Assembly (NCBI GenBank): GCA_037176725.1
Contig: JAZBRS010000029.1
Span: forward strand, 121,181,001-121,245,000
DNA: 64,000 nucleotides
Direction: 5' to 3'
Origin: Posidonia oceanica
Taxonomy: Eukaryota; Streptophyta; Magnoliopsida; Alismatales; Posidoniaceae
Shown here: piece by piece, positions 32,070 to 42,741 of the stretch
Layout of the letters: each line of letters opens with the position of its first letter
Numbering within the stretch: position 1 is the stretch's first letter
Position numbers and translations under genes: made by a program
Notes under the pieces: model-generated
What the model was told of the DNA's origin: nothing
Seen by the model: only the letters and a program-made list of their open reading frames with translations
The model's database searches: none

Positions 32070-32470
32070 CTGGGCTGGCACCCCTAACTGTCCGGCGATA
32101 GGTTCGTCAACCTATCATCCATTCATCTATCCATCCTCGCATTTCGGTGCCAGGAGCACTTCGGCTGTCCCTTGGCATCATCCTGATACCAGGGGCATCT
32201 TTTTTGCTGCCCCTTGGTATCCCACTTCCATCTGCATTGGGCTGACATCCCCAACTGTCACGGGAGCATCTCTGGACCTCTGCCTGGCTCGGTATCCCGC
32301 CCCCTTTCCACCCTCATTCGGGCTGATAGCCCTAAAATATCCGGTGATGAGTCCGTTAACTCCTCATTCGGGCTGATAGCCCTAACTATCCGGTGGTGAG
32401 TCCGTCAACTCTTCGGAGGGCCGATACCCCCTAACTATCTGGCGATAAGTCCGTTAACTTATCACCCCTT
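32070..32470 (+). repeat. Hairpin repeat cluster 2 of E1 (diverged units)
   Basis: Further copies of the cluster 1 unit. Arms are GATAGGT/ACCTATC (32097-32116), GATGAGT with ACTCCTCAT (32346-32366), GGTGAGT/ACTCTTC (32395-32414) and GATAAGT/ACTTATC (32444-32463). A second small stem, GGGCTGATAGCCC, precedes two of them. The hairpin module shared with E0 lies between the first and later copies. Confidence 0.8.
32145..32226 (+). other. Conserved hairpin module shared with E0
   Basis: It matches 1204-1285 of the opposite strand. Arms are GGTGCCAGGAG / CCCTTGGCATC, followed by GATACCAGGGGC, an ATCTTTTTTGCT loop, and GCCCCTTGGTATC, a second stem with one bulged base. Confidence 0.7.
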
Positions 32471-32512
32471 TCGTCATAGTTTAATAGCATTGTGTGGCAT
32501 GGCATCAGCATC

Positions 32513-32985
32513 GCATCATCGCACGGACATGGCGTGCTTAGGATTCGACCCCCTGGCTCGTGTATTGCCTAAGGTATCATCCTCGGCACCCGCAAGACTT
32601 TCGCAGCTTGCCAGCTTTGGATGATACTCGCAGTAGTATGCGGCCTTGGGATCGTTTTCCTGGTTCCGTATGCCCGGCGCTCCACTGTTTATACACTGCA
32701 GTCCACTGCATAACATTAGCATTTCATTGCATGACATCATATAGCTTCCTTGTGTCCTCTGTAGGGTCAGTCCTAGTACTGCATTCCATCATTGCACGGG
32801 CATGGCTTGCTTAGGATTCGAACCCCTGGCTCGTGTATTGCCTAAGGTATCATCCTCAGCACCCGCAAGACTTTCGCAGCTTGCCAGCTTTGGATGATAC
32901 TCGCAGTAGTATGCGGCCTTGGGATCGTTTTCTCGGTTTCGCATGCTCGGCGCTCCACTGTTTATACACTGCATTCCACTGCATA
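32513..32985 (+). repeat. Two direct copies of a roughly 200-bp segment, period 273 bp
   Basis: The segment beginning GCATGGC-TGCTTAGGATTCGA and ending CACTGCATAACA occurs at about 32513-32712 and 32786-32985, about 95 percent alike by eye. The copies read GGATGATACTCGCAGTAGTA in common. Confidence 0.9.
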
Positions 32986-33779
32986 ACAATGCATAACATC
33001 GCACCCGTATTGCGCTACTGCTCCTCTGTGGTCCTTACACCAGCTTCCGCATTTCGCTTTCCCGGGCCCGCGCCCACCACCGCATGCACATCCATAGCAT
33101 ATTTACTTCTCAGCACTTTACTTTCAGCCATTACTTTCCAGCATCTTTACTTTCCAGCATCTTTACTTTTTAGCCTTTTACTTTCAGCACTCGCATCGCC
33201 TATGCCTACAGCAGAAGCTTGGCAAACGGCACCCCCACGCTAGAGCTGCACACCGCTCAGCGCACCCCCTCGCCTGACTCTCCCGAAGTATTGTCTGGCG
33301 ATCTTGCATTGCATTTTCCACCCTCCTGTGTGCATGCACCATCTCGCTTTCCCCCAGAGGAGTACAGCGCAGTAAGCTTTAGCATAAGCATACCATTTGC
33401 ATTTGCATAGCATTCGTCGGCATTCATCTGCATTTGCATTCCCTCCTTGGCATTACATTACCCCTTCCTGTCTTTTCTACCCGCCTGCTGCCTCGCCTGG
33501 AGGCAAGCATTTTCTCTTCCTCGCGACCTCACGAGTTCCTGCTCACTTTCACTTGTCTCAAACGGACGAGGATCTCTGGCCCCCCCGGACTAGCAGCCAA
33601 CTTGCCTGAGCGGCAAGCGCACTGGTCCTTCCGGAGCCCCTGTTGCGCAAGCTTGGACAAGCAGCCAACTTGTCGCACTTTTTGCTTGCACTTTCTGCTT
33701 CCCTCTCTTCAGCATGCATCCTCACCGCACATGCATCCGCATTAGCACTAGCACAGGCACACATACTCCAGCACAGCAT

Positions 33780-33870
33780 CTCTTCATGCATAGCATCAGC
33801 ATCTAGCATCATCAACGTCATCGACATTATCAACATCACCAGCATCATCAGCATCATCATCAGCATCTAT
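33780..33870 (+). repeat. CATCAG/CATCAT microsatellite
   Basis: Degenerate ATCA-based trinucleotide and hexanucleotide repeats. Confidence 0.85.
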
Positions 33871-34057
33871 ACTGACATTTACTAACTTCTGCATTTGCAT
33901 CCATCTGCACTTGCATTTTGCATTGCAGCAACGGGCTACGATCTTCGGTGCATCTGCCGAATAAGTAGCTCACGCCCATAGCAACCGCTGCTTCCGCCGG
34001 TCAGATGGGGTGTCTTGTCAACCCTGAGCAGCGGCCTCACTCCGCTTGACCTTGCTC

Positions 34058-34066
34058 AGGGAGGGG
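34058..34066 (+). other. Polypurine tract of E1
   Basis: AGGGAGGGG, four bases (CATC) before the TG of the 3' LTR. This is the expected site of plus-strand DNA priming. Confidence 0.8.
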
Positions 34067-34070
34067 CATC

Positions 34071-37000
34071 TGTTGACACCCCATCTTGGTAGGCTTGGAC
34101 CATTTGGGACCCTCCTGGTGATTGCTGGACTCAAACCCAAACCAAACCAAACCCTAACCCTCTTCTTTACCCTTCAAAACCAGCCAAACTTGACCTAAGC
34201 CTTTACCCCTCTTCCCAAGCTCAAAACCTGACCAAAATCCATAGGAAAATCCACCAACACCCACTTAACAAACCTACCAAAAATCCTAGAAATTCTCAAA
34301 CCAAGACCATTCCCAAAAACCCTAGAAAACCTAGGTAAAACTCCCCTTTTTCTACACCTTAAAACCCCTCCAAAACCTCCTTGGAATCAAACCAAAACTT
34401 CAGACCCAGTTCTACAAACCCTAGACTACCCACTCTCCAACTTTTATCCCATTCCGAGACCTTTAAGACCCTCATTTGCTTGAATTATCCTTTTCTCTCT
34501 TTGGGATTATCGTTTTCTCTCTCCTCTCTCTCTCCTGATTATCATCTCTCTTTTCATCCCTTTCTTGCTCTTTTTCCTGCCTAGATGTGGGCCCCCTTTG
34601 TGCTTCTATCCCTTCTCTGTCTTATTCCTATTTTTATTCTATTTTTAACATTTTTCCTGAATTTTAAAAAAATCGTTTTCCTCCAACTCATCTCTTTCCC
34701 TTTTATTTCTCCCTTTTTCCATTTCCTTCCTCCTTCTCTTTTCCTTTTCTTTCTTTCGCTAAAATCAATAAAAAGCCCTAAAAATCTGTAAAACCCCAAA
34801 ACATAAGAGAAACAAATCAGAACTCTAAGAAAAATAATTAAAAAACATTAAACAAACAATTAAAAACTTAAACTTAACTAAATCAAGCTAAAAAAGAAAT
34901 CAAGCATGTAAACTAAGAAATGCAAAACAAACTAAAAGAAAATACTGTAAAATCAAAGAAAAAGCTGAAATAAAATCAAAAGCAACCTAAAGTGAAAACT
35001 CTATCAAAAGAATTAAAAAAAAACAAACCCTAAAAAGAAGTAAAACAATTAAAAACACTAGGATAAATAGTTAATGAAAGAAAAAAGCTTAACTTAACAA
35101 ACCCAAGAAAAACAATTTAAGAACTTAATTAAAAAGAAAATGAAGAACACATTAAAAAGACATAAAAAACACTTAACCAGACAAGAGAAACCCAATTAAA
35201 AAACATCAAGAAAAATCAACAAATAAAAATAAAAAACCTAATTCAAAAGACTTAAGAAAGAAAAAACCTAAAAGACTAAAACTAAGAAACCCGAAACCCA
35301 TCCTAATTAATATAAAAATAAATCCTAAAAATCCTAATTAACATCCTAAAATGCTTAACAAGAAAAACACAATTTAAAAAACAATTTAAAATATTTAACA
35401 AACATTTAATCAAGTGGAAAACAAATTAAGAACAAAACAAAACCCTAAAACCCTAATCAAGCCCAAAACACACTAATTAACCCAAAACAGTCATTAAAAA
35501 AAATATAATTAAAATCCTAACTCACAACACAACCTTTCTAGTTTTTTTACTTATTTTTAATTTATTTTTTCCTATTTTATTTCTCTTCTTTCCCCTCTCT
35601 TTCTTTCTTCCTTCTCATTTTTATTTCCTTTTCTCCTTGCTGGGCCCATCAGCCTGTTTCTCTCCTTCTTCTTTTTTTTTTTCTTTTCTTTTTTCCAGCC
35701 CGTCAGGCCCCTCTCCCTCTTCCCTTCTTTCTTTTCTTCCTTTCTTTCATTTCTTTCTGCCAACAGCAGCACCTTGCTTCTTCCTCCTCCTCTCCTTCCC
35801 TCTCTGATTTTGAAATCTCAGCACGTTTCCTCTGCTCTCACACTCTCTCACAGCCGGCCGCCCGTTGCAGCACTCTTCCTCTGCCTTCGCTCCACCTTTC
35901 GGCGTTTGCAGCTCCCTAGCCCTCACCTCTCGCCGGCCTACTCCTCATTGCCACAGCTGCCAACTCCCTGCCGATTGCTGCCAATCTCCTGCAACCAGCC
36001 TTCCCAAGCCACCTCTTGCAATTGCATTCGAGTGCTCCTGCTTGAATAAAACCTCCCGCTCCTTCTTCCTCCTTCAGACAGAGCCTTGCGTCGTCCTGAG
36101 AGAGCGAACCAGAGACCCATTCCATTGCATTTTCTTCCGTCTGAGCGACCTCCATTCTCCTCTCCTTCACCTTCCAATTCCAGAAAAGAGAGAGCAAGAA
36201 GAGAGTGTCTGAGAGCTTCTTTGGCTTCCCGGAGAGAGGCCACCAGTTCCAGAACCATTCCTCACCCAATTCTTCACCTTTTCATTCTGAAATCCACAGC
36301 AAGCCTCCCTCTTCATCTTCCAGTAAAACAAACCCACTTCAAGCCCCCATCCTTCTCCCAGTTGTCCCCCCAATCTCACCCAACAACCAGCCATCTGCTT
36401 CCACCATCCCGCAGCCATTCCACCACCCAAACACCCTTAGATCACCCGCAGAAAGCAAACAGAACCCAACCTAACTCCTTTCACAATTGCCTCCACTCCA
36501 GTCCACTACTTCCTTCCAAACTCCACCCAGAGATCCACCAGACCATTATCTTCTCAGAACACCAGACATCAGACCCGGCCATCCACCACAGACTGCAAAC
36601 AACACAACAAACACCTGTCCCAACTTCAGACCAGAAGCTGACCCAACCTTCAATCCCTCTCCACTGCCTCCAGAAAACCATTTCAGCCATCCAGATCCAC
36701 TCCCTGAACCTCCAGCAACCTCCCGGAGGGCTTTACTCCACCAGACGAGCAGCAACAGCCTCCCCCGACCTCCAGCTCCATTTTTGAACCCACAAAACTC
36801 CGGATCTCTCTCTGAGCTTCGAAGCTCGCGTCTGATCGCTCAAGAAGCACTGGAAGGAGGTTTTGAGGCAGCTCCAATCTTCGCGAGCGACCGACGATCA
36901 CCACAGCGGCTGGACGAACATCGCCGACGACTGCTGAAGCTGCTGAGGTCGGGAGGACGTTTCAGACGCGGAGTCAGGTCAGTCCTTCCGCCCTTAGCTC

Positions 37001-40000
37001 TCTCTCCTTCTCCTGCTGCTTCCCTGCCCTTTAGGCTAGCTTTTCCGGCCCTCCTGCTCCGTTTCCGCTCGCCGGTTCGGTCATCTTCTCCGGCAATGTC
37101 CTCTGGTCTTCACGGCGCTCCAGCCAGCGGAACGCCATCCCGGTGACCCCCAGAGCTCCGCACGGACGTCAGGAGTCTCCTCCGGTCTTCAGAGCGCAGC
37201 TTTGCTGCGTCGAACGGCCGGACCGAGCTTCAGACCTTCTGCAGAGCTCCGGCGAGCGCTCCGGCGCGTTCCAGGCAGCGTCGTCCTCCGCCGATCGCCG
37301 CCCTGCCTCCGCCAGCTCCGGGAGCACCTCCTCCGCTCGACCGCGCGTCCTCAGCCCCCCTGTGCCGACGGTCACGAGCTCCGGCAGCCAGCTGCTACAG
37401 CGCTCGTCACCGTCGGCCGACACTGTGCCTTTATTTTTGCATTTATATGGTTTTTAAGTGAATATTGCATGTTTGGTCTAAGTTTTCATTATTTTGCGTT
37501 TCAGTCCTTATTTCATTTAATCTGCTATGTTTTTTATTTAAAATCTTGCTAAATTGCTCTAAATGTTTCTGTTTTTCTGTATTTGCATTCCAGTCCTTTT
37601 ACTGTGCTGTTTAGTTATAAATATTTGTGTTTTAGCCCTTCTATTTTTCATTATTGCATTCTGGTCTTGCAGTAGATTATTTAATTTAAATGCATCAAGT
37701 TTACCATATCATATTGCATTCTGTATCCCTGTGCTTTACTGTTTTTGCATTTACATCCCATGCACTGTAGTAACTTAGGTTCTGATTTTAATTTTTGGTT
37801 GATACATTGCATATTTTACCTCCTGCCTTCTCATTATTGCATATAAGTCCTGCAGTAGATCATTTAATTTAAATGCATGAACTTTGCCATATCATATTGC
37901 ATTCCAGATCCCTGTTTTTTCTCATTTTTGCATTTTTATCCTTTGCACTGTAGAACTTAGGGTTTATTTTCGTATTTTGCATGCTGCATTGCATGTTTTA
38001 CCTTCTATTTTCTCATTTTTGCATCTAGATCCATTTTAAATGCACAGTAATCATTTTGCATGCATTTTAGCTTATTAAATTGCATTTTTTCCCCTGCATC
38101 TTTTAAAAATTGCACATCAGTCCACAGACCATGATTTCAGAGCATATTTTGCATATAAAATTGCATTTTTGACCTTGCATGATTTAAAAATGACACATAG
38201 GTCCTTTGCATCATTATAAAATCATGTAAAATGCCTGTTTTGCCCCTAAGATTGGATTTTAGCTCCCATGTTTGCGAAATTGCATGTAGGCCCTCCACTT
38301 GCATTCCCAGACTCCCCAGAACCCTGTTTTCTGGAAAAATTACATTTTAGACCCCAGAGTTTTTCAAAATTGCTTTTCGCTTGCCTTTTGCTTTCAAAAC
38401 TTCTTCTAATGCATATCCCCTTTTCAAAATTGCATTCTAAGCCCAGTCCTTTGCAAAACCGCATGCAACTCCCCCTGTTTTCAAAACCCCTGTCTGTGGG
38501 CCCCAATCCTTTCCAAAACTTTGCATTTAAACCCCTTTTCTTTTTTAAATAGCATTTGAACTCCTGTTTTTTTTCTAAAACTCCCCTTCTTGTCTTTTCT
38601 GCTTCTTGCATGCATTTGCATTCATTTAGTCTTGCACTTAGCATCCCTTTGCACACACCAAAGTTCCCTTAGCTCCCATTCACCTGGGAGGACCCATTTG
38701 CACACCCCTAGGACCTCCTGAACACTTAGATCTGCTTTTCTCCCCTGTTCTGGCCCCCCTGCTTTGAAGCTGCGATATCTTTCAATCCGACCGTTGGATC
38801 TTCTCAAATAAGCTGCCCAGACGACCGCGGCGAAGCACTCTTCAGCATGGACCAAGCAGATTTCAGATCAGGCCCCAGGATTTCCAGGTATGTCCTCCTG
38901 AACCCCTACATTGCATTCATTTGCACGCCATTTGCATTGTTTGCCTTGTTTTCGCTTTCTATCTCTTTGAGCATGTAGAATAGGGCCTCCTCTTCTTGTC
39001 TATCAACTCCGATCCCCGTTTCGCGTACTCTCGGGTGTTTTGTATTGTGTTTCCCCTGGATTCACCATTTAATGCGACTTTCTTCCTCCTTTTCCACGAT
39101 TCGATCGCGCCGCGAGCTTTGGGCAACGTGCGAGACACATCGTGGAGCGGTTTAGTGGGAAACGGTCACCAAAAAGTGGTAATCCCTCCATTTGCTCACT
39201 TCTCCCCTTTGTAGGTCTTCACACCTACTCTGTGTGGCCCTAAACAGCGTCTGTTCTCACACACGCGCTGTTTTACCCCTCCTTTTGCTCCTGTTAATCT
39301 TTTCCTTGCATTTGCATTCGCATGGCTTTTCCGAGGTTTTATCTTGCTGCTTTTGGCACCGTTTTGCGTGCCCGCTCCGTCTTTTGGCACCGTTTTGCGT
39401 ACCCGCTCCGTCTTTTGGCACCGTTTCGCGTGCCCGCTCTGCTTTTGGCACCGTTTTGCGTGCCGGCTCCTTTTTTGGCACCGTTTTGCGTGCCCGCTCT
39501 GTTTTTGGCACCGTTTTGCGTGCCCGCTTCGTTTTTGGCACCGTTTTGCGTGCCCGCTCTGTTTTTCCCACCGTTTTGCGTGCCCGCTCCGCTTTTGGCA
39601 CCGTTTTGCGTGCCCGCTCCCCGCTTTGTTTTTGGCACCGTTTCGCGTGCCCGCCTCGTCTTTTGCACCGTTTTGCGTGCCGCCTTGCTTTCTCGCTCGT
39701 TTTGCCTGCCGATCTTGTCTTTTTGCTCCGTTTTTCGTGCCGTTCTTGTTTCTTGCCTCGTTTTGCGTGTTTTACGCCGTTTTCTCTTGCGTGTCGATCG
39801 CATTGCATGGTTTTACCGTTGTTTTGCTTTTTTGCTTGCATTTGCATATAGGGCAGTGATGCTTACTGCCTGGAGTTCTCACGAGCCCGGTTTCGCCCGG
39901 TTCGGAACACAGACAGCGTTGCTGAGCGTTTAGATTGCACGTTTACTTCCTTGCTCTGCATCTCACCACTTAGAGCACACCTTGAGCATCCATTCAGGCA

Positions 40001-40421
40001 TTCATAGGCACATAGGCATTCAGATCTGCATTTCCCTGCGTATGCGAGCGTAAGCCTAGAAAGACCGATTCTCGGGCGTGTCGGGGGTGCCTAACACCTT
40101 CCCCGCACGTAACAGGAGTCCTTACCCTCTTTTGGCCCGCAATGACCATATCGCCCTTATCCTAGGCATGAGTCATCTCATTTGCATTCATTTGCATTTG
40201 TTTTCCCTTGCATTGCTTTGCTTTGCATTTCTTGCTTGGTTTTGCGTGTTAATTCACGCATTACCCCCGGTTTTCCTTGTCTCCCGTTAATAGACATGGT
40301 GGCGACTCTGATTTGTCTTATCTTTCTCTTTTCTCCTCGATTTTAAGTGTTTTCGAGTTGAGCCTCTTCCTCGGATCAATCGCCGCTAATAGTAAGCCTG
40401 ATTCCGATTGGGATTACTACA
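34071..40421 (+). repeat. 3' LTR of E1
   Basis: Ends TGTTGACACC ... GGATTACTACA, 6,351 bp, followed by CTTGC (40422-40426). Differences from the 5' LTR are mostly single transitions plus the three length changes noted there. The GGTGCCTAACACC hairpin is at 40082-40107. Confidence 0.95.
39345..39785 (+). repeat. LTR minisatellite (E1 3' LTR)
   Basis: About 14 units of 29-31 bp, with several substitutions and about 35 bp more than the 5' LTR copy. Confidence 0.9.
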
Positions 40422-40426
40422 CTTGC
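40422..40426. repeat. Target-site duplication CTTGC of E1, right copy
   Basis: Directly after the 3' LTR and identical to 20304-20308. Confidence 0.93.
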
Positions 40427-40758
40427 TGACCTCTTTTAGTTGGACAGTTTCTTTTACTATCTCTTTTCGTTTGTTCCTTACTTGGACAGCTTCTTTGCTG
40501 CCTTCTTTCCTCTCTTTTTTGGATGGTTTTTGCCGCCGTCTTTTCTTGACGCTTTCTAGGTTGCTTTGGCGAGCAGTTCGTACTCAAAGCCTCTGCTCCG
40601 AGCCTACTTTTCCCTTACCTTCCTGTGTGGTGTGCACGTTGAGACAGGACAAGGCATGGGTCCCTCCAAGTGTTCCTCTTCCTATTGGCTTTGGGAATCT
40701 CTCCCCTTTCTGGCTTGGTGTTAGGCCCTAGGTCTCTTCAATGATACAGACATGCTGA
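40427..40758. other. Sequence 3' of the E3 integrase
   Basis: This is the continuation of 19234-20303 before E1 inserted. It has T-rich phrases on the plus strand with TTGGACAGCTTCTTTGCTG repeats. No gene. Confidence 0.6.
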
Positions 40759-41990
40759 TCAAGGGTAGTACCTTTTTGGGTGCATTGCATTCCAAGGGTC
40801 AGGAAGATTTGTTCCGTTATGGGACAATCGATAAGCATTCCCTGGATATGCAGCAACCACTATGTAGGGTCCTTCCCAGTTTGGCTTTAACTTTCCCTTA
40901 GGATGGGGCTTATTGTAAGGCAACACTTCTTTAAGTACTAGATCACCAATTTTAAACTTGCGTTCGATTACTTTCTTTTGGTAAGCCTTGGTTAACCTTT
41001 GTTGGTAGACACGCGTATGCTCAGCGGTTGCCAGCCGTTTCTCATCAAAGAGTTCTAAATGAAGGAGTAAAGCTTGCCTCTTTTCTTCGGCAGACATTCT
41101 CCTATCAATCTTAACTCTTAATGAGGGGATCAAGATCTCGTATGGGACCACTGCTTCCATACCAAAGGCTAAAGCATAGGGGGTTTGACCCGTTGCCGTC
41201 CTTATGGTGGTGCGGTATGCCCACAATGCATTAACAAACTTATCTGACCAATCCGATCCCTTAGTGTCTTCTACCGTCTTTTTAATGATTTTGATTAAGG
41301 TTTTATTAGTAGCTTCTGCTTGACCGTTCCCTTGTGGGTAATACGGGAAAGAGTGGTGTAGAGTGATACCAAATTTTCGGCACAACCGCTTGAACTCTTT
41401 TGAGATGAAGATTGGTCCGTTGTCTGCTACTAAGGCTTTAGGCACCTTGAACCTTGCGATGATATTTCGCTGTACAAATCGGCACAGGGTTGTGGCCTTG
41501 ATGTTTGCGAACGCCTCTGCTTCTACCCATTTGGTGAAGTATTCCATCGCCGTTAGGATGAAAGTGTTGCCCTTTCACTGATGGATGGGTCCCACCACAT
41601 CGAAGGCCCACATGGAGAAAGGCCATGGTGTTGATAAAGCATGAAGTGCTGAAGCTGGAGCATGGATCTTGTTGGCGTGCAGCTGGCAGCTCTTGCACTG
41701 CTTGACTTTACTTGCGCAGTCAGCTTCCATGGTAGGCTAGTAGTATCCCCTTCTGATGATCATTTTAGCCATGAATTGGGAGTTGATGTGGCACTCGTAG
41801 ACTCCCTCATGCGTTTCCTTGAGAATCTCAGCTGACTCAGGTGCATCCACACATCGGAGTTCGATCCCTAAGGGTGTTCTCCGAAAGAGTGTATTGGCTC
41901 TGATGTAGTACTTCGTAGCCATCCTCCTTAGTGCTTCTCTATCCTTGGGAGTTGCATAGGTTGGGAAGACGCGATCTTGTACATAATTCT
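40759..41990 (-). pseudogene. int: E3 integrase
   Basis: The C-terminal part of the E3 polyprotein. The zinc finger has HEGVYECH and CKSC. The catalytic core has D in FDVVGP, D in ADNGPIF, and E in GQAEATNK, at normal spacing. The C-terminal domain has NWEGPYIV and the chain ends HPKRYYP with a TGA at 40759-40761. Integrase would insert the element cDNA into the genome. Two premature stops break it: TAG at 41737 (expected Trp, GYY-PTME) and TGA at 41575, both explicable by transitions. There is no frameshift, and all catalytic residues are still present. Confidence 0.88.
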
Positions 41991-42741
41991 GTATGTCATA
42001 ATACCACAGGTTGCCATCGTCATTTACTTCTGTAGCTCCTTGATAACAGACCTCTGTGCATATTAAGTTTTTCTGGTTTAGCTCCTCTCTGAGTTCTTGA
42101 ACCCATTCGGCGGCAGACCCCACTATTGGAGCGCTGATTCTTCGCACCATGATGGATTGCTCGTCTGTCTCTGAGCTGAAGGGGAGTGAGGATGCCAATG
42201 AGGCCAATGAATCAGCCAGGATGTTGTTACATCTAAGTATGTGCACGTACATAACCCTGTCAAATTTCTTCAGTAAGGCTTTAGCCAAGTTGCAGTATTC
42301 CTGCAGCTTTGGCGAGAGGGTCTTGTATTTGTTGAGGACTTGTCGTATGACAAGCTGTGAGTCTCCAACCACTTTTAGCCTTCCTGCCCCTAGATCGAGA
42401 GCCATCCGGAGCCCTAGAATGAGTGCCTCGTATTCTGCAATGTTGTTACTCGTTGAGAAGAGTAGTTGGGCTGTTGTGGGGAGAACAATACCCTCCGGAG
42501 TGAGGAGTGTTGCCCCTATCCCGGCGCCCTGTGAATTAAGCGCTCCATCGAAATGGAGGGTCCATTCTCTAATGAATGGTGTGACACTATTGATTGCCAG
42601 TATCTCCTTGTCTGGGAAATCTATTGATACTAGCTGATACTCTGACACAGGTAGCCCAACGAGTTGATCCACGATAGCTTGCCCCTTGACCGCCTTCTGA
42701 GTGATGAACTGTAGGTCTAACTCAGTAAGGAGCATTTGCCA
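41991..42741 (-). pseudogene. E3 second RNase H (aRNH)
   Basis: An archaeal/plant-type RNase H domain with its DEDD residues in LHFDGAL, NNIAEYEAL, VVGDSQLV and NILADSLA. Such an additional domain between the degenerate first RNase H and integrase is a hallmark of the Tat lineage. The segment is open from the stop at 42742 to the one at 41737 and begins with the MLLTELDLQFITQKAVKGQA link typical of the RNase H end. Its role would be to remove the RNA strand during reverse transcription. Confidence 0.88.

Larger units (their letters stand above)
30181..34057 (+). other. Non-coding 3' region of E1 in place of pro-pol
   Basis: About 3.9 kb without any retroviral-type motif. It contains two clusters of hairpin repeats (30444-30595, 32070-32470), the module shared with E0 (32145-32226), a two-copy repeat (32513-32985), two similar A-rich passages with CCTGAAAA-CATAAAAA (30366 and 30810), and a CATCAG microsatellite (33780-33870). 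Open frames are all short and unconserved. Confidence 0.75.
20309..40421 (+). mobile_element. E1: complete non-autonomous Ogre/Tat-type element (Gag only)
   Basis: It has two LTRs (20309-26609 and 34071-40421), a 5-bp duplication CTTGC, a tRNA-Arg-type primer site (26611-26628) and a polypurine tract (34058-34066). The internal region of 7.46 kb has a leader, one gag frame (27903-30047) and about 4 kb of non-coding sequence. No protease, reverse transcriptase, RNase H or integrase motif is found in any frame. It thus has the form of a terminal-repeat element with gag only. The Gag, leader and LTR structure are close to E2, a candidate helper type. The stretches of the two LTRs that I compared differ by roughly 1 base in 100, so the insertion is fairly recent compared with E3. 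It is 20,113 bp. Confidence 0.9.

Noticed and set aside
32340..32375. Possible hammerhead ribozyme (GATGAGTCCGTTAACTC resembles the CTGATGAG core)
   Set aside because: The required GAAA after stem II and the cleavage-site stem are missing; the other repeat copies read GATAGGT, so the likeness is by chance.
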